Source: Lachnospiraceae bacterium
GTDB lineage: Bacteria; Bacillota; Clostridia; Lachnospirales; Lachnospiraceae
Assembly: GCA_017651385.1 (NCBI GenBank)
Contig: JAGCCY010000283.1
Coordinates: forward strand, 1-28,638
DNA length: 28,638 nucleotides
Reading direction: 5' to 3'
Positions 24,540 to 28,638 of this stretch are shown piece after piece. The stretch's first letter is position 1. Every line of letters starts with the position of its first letter. The position numbers and the translations under genes are program-made. The notes beneath the pieces were generated by a model. The model had not been told where the DNA came from and did not search any database. It worked only from the letters and a program-made list of their open reading frames with translations.

Positions 24540-25610
24540 ATGAAAGCACTTATAGCAATGAGCGGTGGTGTTGACAGCAGTGTCGCAGCACTTCTTATGA
24601 AAAATGAAGGATATGAATGCACGGGTTGTACGATGAAGCTCTACGAGAATGACACCGTATGCAACTATAAAAAAGCAACCTGCTGCTCTCTTAAGGATGT
24701 AGAGGACGCAAGAAACGTCGCCTACCGTCTTTCCATGCCTTATTATGTCTTTAATTTCACGGGTGATTTCAAAGAAAAGATCATAGACAAGTTCATAGGC
24801 TGTTACGAAAAAGGCATCACGCCCAATCCGTGTATAGACTGTAACCGCTACATGAAATTTGAAAAGCTTTACGAGCGTGCTGTCTTAATGGATTGTGATG
24901 TGATCGTAACGGGGCACTATGCGATAGTCGAAGAAAAAGACGGCGAATACTTCCTTAAAAAGTCCGTTGACGCGAGCAAGGATCAAAGCTATGTGCTTTA
25001 TTCGCTCACCCAGGAACAGCTTAAGCACACCCGATTCCCGCTAGGAAGCCTTACAAAGGCAGAAGTTCGTAAGATTGCCGACGAAAACGGCTTTATAAAT
25101 GCTGCAAAGCCCGACAGTCAGGATATATGCTTCGTGCCGGACGGGGATTACAGCGCCTCCATAGAAAAGCTTGCCGGAAAGAAATATCCCCCCGGAGACT
25201 TTATACTTAAAGACGGAACCGTCATCGGAAAGCATAAAGGCATCATACACTACACTATCGGTCAGAGAAAGGGCCTTGGCATAGCAGCCGAGCACCCTTA
25301 TTACGTTGTTGCGATAGATGCCGAAAAGAACACGGTGACTCTTGGCGATAATGAAGATCTGTTCACAACGACTTTCTATGTAAAACATCTTAACTGGATA
25401 TCCGGAAAGGCTCCCGAAGGCGAATTTCGCTGTAACGCAAAAATACGCTACAGACATGCCGAAAAACCCGCAAGCGCATTTTTGATCGCCGAAGATACGT
25501 TAAAGGTTGTATTTGACGAACCCCAGCGTGCGGTCACGCCCGGCCAGTCAGCCGTTTTATACGATAACGACTATGTGATAGGCGGCGGTGAGATCGTATC
25601 TAAGCCCTAA
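24540..25610 (+). CDS. mnmA: tRNA 2-thiouridylase MnmA
   Basis: Places sulfur on U34 of Lys, Glu and Gln tRNAs using ATP and persulfide sulfur. 356 residues from ATG 24540 (MKALIAMSGG). The PP-loop SGGVDSS is at residues 8-14, catalytic cysteines are C98 in NPCIDC and C197 in DSQDICFVPDG, and ITGHYA-like VTGHYAIV and TIGQRKGLGI are conserved. An ATG at 24519 overlapping the desulfurase stop (TGATG) is an alternative start; neither has a strong Shine-Dalgarno, so coupling to the upstream gene is likely. Extra cysteines (CNYKKATCCS, residues 41-50) occur near the N-terminus. Confidence 0.94.
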   Translation: MKALIAMSGGVDSSVAALLMKNEGYECTGCTMKLYENDTVCNYKKATCCSLKDVEDARNVAYRLSMPYYVFNFTGDFKEKIIDKFIGCYEKGITPNPCIDCNRYMKFEKLYERAVLMDCDVIVTGHYAIVEEKDGEYFLKKSVDASKDQSYVLYSLTQEQLKHTRFPLGSLTKAEVRKIADENGFINAAKPDSQDICFVPDGDYSASIEKLAGKKYPPGDFILKDGTVIGKHKGIIHYTIGQRKGLGIAAEHPYYVVAIDAEKNTVTLGDNEDLFTTTFYVKHLNWISGKAPEGEFRCNAKIRYRHAEKPASAFLIAEDTLKVVFDEPQRAVTPGQSAVLYDNDYVIGGGEIVSKP

Positions 25611-25653
25611 TTTTCCGCCTTTTCTTTTACATCCTAAAAATTGAGTATTTAAA

Positions 25654-25677
25654 ATCCAAATATGAGTGGTTTTGGAT
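25654..25677 (+). terminator. Weak terminator-like hairpin after mnmA
   Basis: ATCCAAA and TTTGGAT form a 7-bp stem with a 10-base loop, followed four bases later by TTTT. The stem is A+T-rich and the T-run short, so termination may be partial. It separates mnmA from the xylanase gene. Confidence 0.35.
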
Positions 25678-25699
25678 CGCCCTTTTAAATATTATTAAT

Positions 25700-25718
25700 C
25701 CATAGCATAAAACTATGG
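25700..25718 (+). repeat. Small inverted repeat at the xylanase ribosome-binding site
   Basis: CCATAG and CTATGG flank 7 bases and overlap the start of the GGAGG Shine-Dalgarno element. A hairpin here could limit translation initiation; this is inference from a short repeat. Confidence 0.3.
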
Positions 25719-25726
25719 AGGATCAC

Positions 25727-26983
25727 ATGGACAATTCAAGATACGACCACCGAAAATCCAAAATAAATGTACGTTTTACCGATGCATCGGGAAATGCTCT
25801 TGCCGATACCGATGTAAAAGTAAGTCTTAAAAACCATGAGTTTTTCTTTGGCTCGGGCGCTTTTGATTTTCTGCCCGCAACAGCCGTAAAACCCCCTTCA
25901 AACATTCCTGCCGACAAAGCCGAGGCTTTTAAAGAAAAAGCCAAAGACCGTGTGGATAAATGGCTTGATATATTCAATTACGGAACTCTTCCCTTCAACT
26001 GGGGAGCATTCGAGCCCGTTGAGGGTTCACCCGAAACCGAAAGCCGCATGAATGCCGCAAAATACATGGTTTCGCACGGTGCTACACCCAAGGGCCATCC
26101 TCTTTGCTGGCATACGGGCTGTGCAGACTGGCTTATGGATTACGACAATCCCACGATACTTAGCAAACAGCTTGACCGTATCAACAGAGAGGTGAGCGAA
26201 TTTAAGGGAGTCATCGATATCTGGGATGTTATAAACGAAGTCGTGATCATGCCTGTATATGACAGATATGACAATGCGATCACGAGGATCTGCAAGGATC
26301 TGGGCCGCGTTAAGCTCATCAAGGAGGTCTTTGATGCGGCACATGCAGCCAATCCCGATGCTGTACTTCTTATAAACGACTTTAATCTTTCCGAAAGCTA
26401 CAGGATCCTTATCGACGGATGCTTAAACGCAGGCGTTCCGATCTCGGCGATCGGGATCCAGACCCATCAGCACCAGGGCTATATGGGATTGGAAAAGCTT
26501 AATGATATCCTCGACAGATTTTCATTCTTCGGTCTGCCGCTTCACTTTACGGAGAATACGCTTGTATCGGGTGAGATAATGCCCAAAGATATAGTGGACT
26601 TAAACGATTATCAGGTTGATAAATGGCCCACCACACCCGAAGGTGAGGAGAGGCAAAAGAACGAGTGGCGTGAAATGTATGAGACCCTCTTTTCACATCC
26701 GCTTGTTGAGGCAATGACAGGCTGGGATTTTGCCGACGGAGCATGGCTTCACGCACCCAGCGGCCTTATAAGGGAAGATAACTCGTTAAAGCCGTCATAC
26801 CTTGAACTTAAGAGGCTTATCAAAGAAGAATGGACCACAGATCTTACCGTTCATACCGATGCAAACGGAAATGCAACGATAGAAGGCTTCAGAGGTACAT
26901 ACGAAGCCTGTGCCGGAAGTTTTAAGGGATGTTTTAAAATTGCCAAAAACTCTCGTGAGGGCGAGACGATAGTGATCAAATAG
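25727..26983 (+). CDS. GH10 endo-1,4-beta-xylanase, intracellular
   Basis: Glycoside hydrolase family 10 enzyme of 418 residues acting on xylan or xylo-oligosaccharides. The ATG at 25727 follows GGAGG by six to seven bases. Acid/base glutamate E171 is in WDVINEV and the nucleophile E276 in LHFTENT. GHPLCWHTG, INDFNLSES, AIGIQTHQHQG and TGWDFADGAWLHAPSGL are the other family blocks. An N-terminal beta-sandwich (about residues 10-45) precedes the barrel. No signal peptide is seen, so it probably degrades imported oligosaccharides in the cytoplasm, as described for rumen Butyrivibrio-type bacteria. It stands alone, without transporters or other hydrolases next to it. Confidence 0.93.
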   Translation: MDNSRYDHRKSKINVRFTDASGNALADTDVKVSLKNHEFFFGSGAFDFLPATAVKPPSNIPADKAEAFKEKAKDRVDKWLDIFNYGTLPFNWGAFEPVEGSPETESRMNAAKYMVSHGATPKGHPLCWHTGCADWLMDYDNPTILSKQLDRINREVSEFKGVIDIWDVINEVVIMPVYDRYDNAITRICKDLGRVKLIKEVFDAAHAANPDAVLLINDFNLSESYRILIDGCLNAGVPISAIGIQTHQHQGYMGLEKLNDILDRFSFFGLPLHFTENTLVSGEIMPKDIVDLNDYQVDKWPTTPEGEERQKNEWREMYETLFSHPLVEAMTGWDFADGAWLHAPSGLIREDNSLKPSYLELKRLIKEEWTTDLTVHTDANGNATIEGFRGTYEACAGSFKGCFKIAKNSREGETIVIK

Positions 26984-27025
26984 ATCCGAAAACATACGGT
27001 GCCGTATAAGTTCGCCGAAGTTTTC

Positions 27026-27058
27026 AAAAAAAGAAGTCCTTAACGGACTTCTTTTTTT
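27026..27058. terminator. Bidirectional intrinsic terminator
   Basis: GAAGTCC and GGACTTC (7 bp, loop TTAAC) are flanked by seven A on the left and seven T on the right. It therefore works on either strand, ending the xylanase gene on the plus strand and the HD-GYP gene on the minus strand. Confidence 0.92.
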
Positions 27059-27060
27059 AC

Positions 27061-28164
27061 CTAATTAAGAATGATAAGATGCGCACACTCAATATCACCC
27101 GCAAGATCGTACACAACTCCGTGCTTAAGCCCCACAACCTTGGGCCTTAACGGGTAATCCGGATTATTTTCCACTACCTTTGCAAGCTCTCCGTTCGAAA
27201 GCGTGACTATCGAATCGACAGGGTAGAGGATGACTGTATGTAAGAAGATCTTCATCATGTCTATATCAAGTTCCTGAGACATACCCATGACCATTTCCGT
27301 TGCAACATTCTTTGAAAACGGATCCTTGTAAGGTCTTTTGGTCACAAGAGCATCAAAAACATCCGCAACGGAAATGATCTTTGCATACTTATGGATCCTC
27401 GACCGGTCAACTCCCTGCGGATATCCGTGACCGTTCATCTTCTCATGGTGCTGTAAGACACCCAGCATGATATTTTCGGAAAACCTTTTCTTTTCCTTTA
27501 AGATCTGGAACCCGAAAAGGCTGTGCTGTTTCATAAGCGCAAACTCGTCGTCGTTTAATTTTCCGGGCTTATTGAGTACTTCAGCCGGGATCTTTGCCTT
27601 GCCTACGTCATGCAAAAGTCCCGCGACACACAATTCTTTTAAGGCATCTATCGGAAGCCCCATGTTCTTTCCGATCACAACGGACATTCCCGCCACGTCG
27701 ACACTGTGCTTAAAAGTATATTCGTCGCTTACCTTAAGCATACCGAGATCGACCGCAACCGCATCGTCGGAAAGCACCGACTCAGTAAGATGATTGGCTA
27801 TATTGACAGAATTATCGGTGAAGTTTTCGGATGAAGGATCCGCAAAAAGATTCTGAACGCCTTCGCAGACCTGTTTTTTGACAGACTCCGAGAGTTTTAC
27901 CTTAGGTTTATCAGGCACTTTCGCCTTTTCGATAAGATCTCTCGTATACTGCGGGATCTGAAGCTCAAGCTCGTCGGGATCGACTTCGCCCTCTGCGATA
28001 AAGATGCTCGCAATACCCTTTGTCTTAAGATATGCAATTTGAAAATCATCCAGATAAGCACCCTTCTCGATAAGAGCACGCCCCGTACCGTCCACTATTG
28101 CCTGATCGATACGCATACCTTCTTTAAGAAGTCTGGTACTTACCAGTTTTCTTTTAACAGCCAA
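27061..28164 (-). CDS. HD-GYP domain protein, probable cyclic-di-GMP phosphodiesterase
   Basis: A 367-residue cytoplasmic protein. Residues 1 to about 65 form a small N-terminal domain (RLLKEGMRIDQAIVDGTGRALIEKG) common in this group. The catalytic HD-GYP domain spans about 145-330: GLLHDVGKAKIP (HD at 185-186), HHEKMNGHGYP (239-249) and ISVADVFDALVTKRPY. All metal-binding and GYP residues seen are intact, so hydrolysis of cyclic di-GMP is likely. The start is taken as TTG at 28164, seven bases after GGGGGGA; a TTG at 28179 lies too close to that element. It follows the membrane protein gene by 22 bases, probably in one operon. Confidence 0.9.
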   Translation of the reverse strand: MAVKRKLVSTRLLKEGMRIDQAIVDGTGRALIEKGAYLDDFQIAYLKTKGIASIFIAEGEVDPDELELQIPQYTRDLIEKAKVPDKPKVKLSESVKKQVCEGVQNLFADPSSENFTDNSVNIANHLTESVLSDDAVAVDLGMLKVSDEYTFKHSVDVAGMSVVIGKNMGLPIDALKELCVAGLLHDVGKAKIPAEVLNKPGKLNDDEFALMKQHSLFGFQILKEKKRFSENIMLGVLQHHEKMNGHGYPQGVDRSRIHKYAKIISVADVFDALVTKRPYKDPFSKNVATEMVMGMSQELDIDMMKIFLHTVILYPVDSIVTLSNGELAKVVENNPDYPLRPKVVGLKHGVVYDLAGDIECAHLIILN

Positions 28165-28186
28165 ATATCTTCCCCCCAATTATCTG

Positions 28187-28638
28187 TTACCACATAAACA
28201 GTCTATATATAAATCTCTTCTTCGTAAGGATATCAAGAAGAACCTTATTGCCGGAAAACGCATCGTCAAGATCGTCCTTATCGGCTTCACTTTCAGAATA
28301 CAGAAGTCTTTCGTAATTGGCAATAAATTTAAGTGCTTCTTTGGGATAATCCCCTCTCATCCTTTCATTATACTCCGAAAGCGTTTCACCCCTGTTAACT
28401 GGATTTCCGAGGACCGACATGATCTTAAGATTCCGCCTGCTTAAAAACCTGGTCTTTTCATCGGTATCAAGCTTTGAAAACTTTACTTTTGATATTATCC
28501 TGCTTATCACAAGATACAATATCACAAAGCCCAGAGTACCAAAAAGCGGTAAAAGAACAAGTCTTATATCCAAAGGTTCTTCCTCTTCCGGTTCCTCTAT
28601 AGGTGCGATATCCGCAATGTATTCTTTTTCGGCCGGAG
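28187..28638 (-). CDS. C-terminal part of a membrane protein, DUF4129/transglutaminase-like
   Basis: The frame is open to the right edge of the window, so the gene is cut off; no start lies within it. The visible 149 or so residues begin with an acidic linker (EEPEEEEP), then one membrane helix (VLLPLFGTLGFVILYLVISR), then a cytoplasmic tail with GETLSEYNERMRGDYPKEAL. That tail resembles the C-terminal DUF4129 region of TgpA-type transglutaminase-like proteins. The assignment is by resemblance of this short end only. It stands immediately upstream of the HD-GYP gene. Confidence 0.7.
   Translation of the reverse strand, partial: PAEKEYIADIAPIEEPEEEEPLDIRLVLLPLFGTLGFVILYLVISRIISKVKFSKLDTDEKTRFLSRRNLKIMSVLGNPVNRGETLSEYNERMRGDYPKEALKFIANYERLLYSESEADKDDLDDAFSGNKVLLDILTKKRFIYRLFMW

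Noticed and set aside
1..28638. CRISPR array, tRNA, rRNA or phage genes
   Set aside because: No regularly spaced direct repeats, no tRNA cloverleaf outside the T-box leaders and no phage or transposase motifs were seen.

Overview
This looks like a chromosomal window from a Gram-positive anaerobe of the class Clostridia, most likely a rumen or gut Lachnospiraceae. That is an inference. It rests on moderate GC, TTGACA/TATAAT-type promoters with GGAGG ribosome-binding sites, two T-box leaders, lipoproteins, a cytoplasmic GH10 xylanase, and clade-typical variants in TrpA and chorismate synthase. No mobile element, rRNA, tRNA or CRISPR array was seen. Almost the whole window is aromatic amino acid supply, plus zinc and biotin uptake.

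Layout. (1) 4-6762, minus strand: a complete, tightly overlapping trpEGDCFBA operon behind a promoter and a tryptophan T-box (specifier TGG). (2) 6789-8225: an orphan lipoprotein and a possible 36-residue ORF. (3) 8254-11430, minus: a zinc operon, zur-znuA-znuC-znuB. Its promoter sits between two Fur/Zur-like 7-1-7 palindromes that are the arms of one long inverted repeat. (4) 11464-18420, minus: an aromatic operon, DAHP synthase - tyrA - aroA - aroC - pheA - aroE/aroK fusion. It is preceded by a short ORF rich in Tyr and Phe codons and by three mutually exclusive RNA helices, a classical ribosome-mediated attenuator. tyrA carries an in-frame TAA. (5) 18495-20206, minus: bioY-birA with a candidate BirA operator. 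(6) 20218-25610, plus: a second Trp T-box followed by trpX-trpY-trpZ (ABC transporter), then a cysteine desulfurase and mnmA with overlapping or nearly overlapping starts. (7) 25727-26983, plus: an intracellular GH10 xylanase, ending at a bidirectional terminator. (8) 27061-28638, minus: an HD-GYP protein and the 3' end of a membrane protein that runs off the window.

How it works together. Trp starvation would be sensed as uncharged tRNA-Trp by two T-boxes, raising both synthesis and uptake. The common pathway and the Phe/Tyr branches appear to be sensed by a different device: translation of a leader peptide with five Tyr, five Phe and no Trp codons. DAHP synthase carries the N-terminal domain used for feedback inhibition, and PheA carries an ACT domain with an ESRP motif, so enzyme-level control is layered on transcript-level control. 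The Tyr/Phe attenuator is the most striking observation, because Firmicutes usually use T-boxes for this purpose. The interrupted tyrA in the same operon is the most puzzling.
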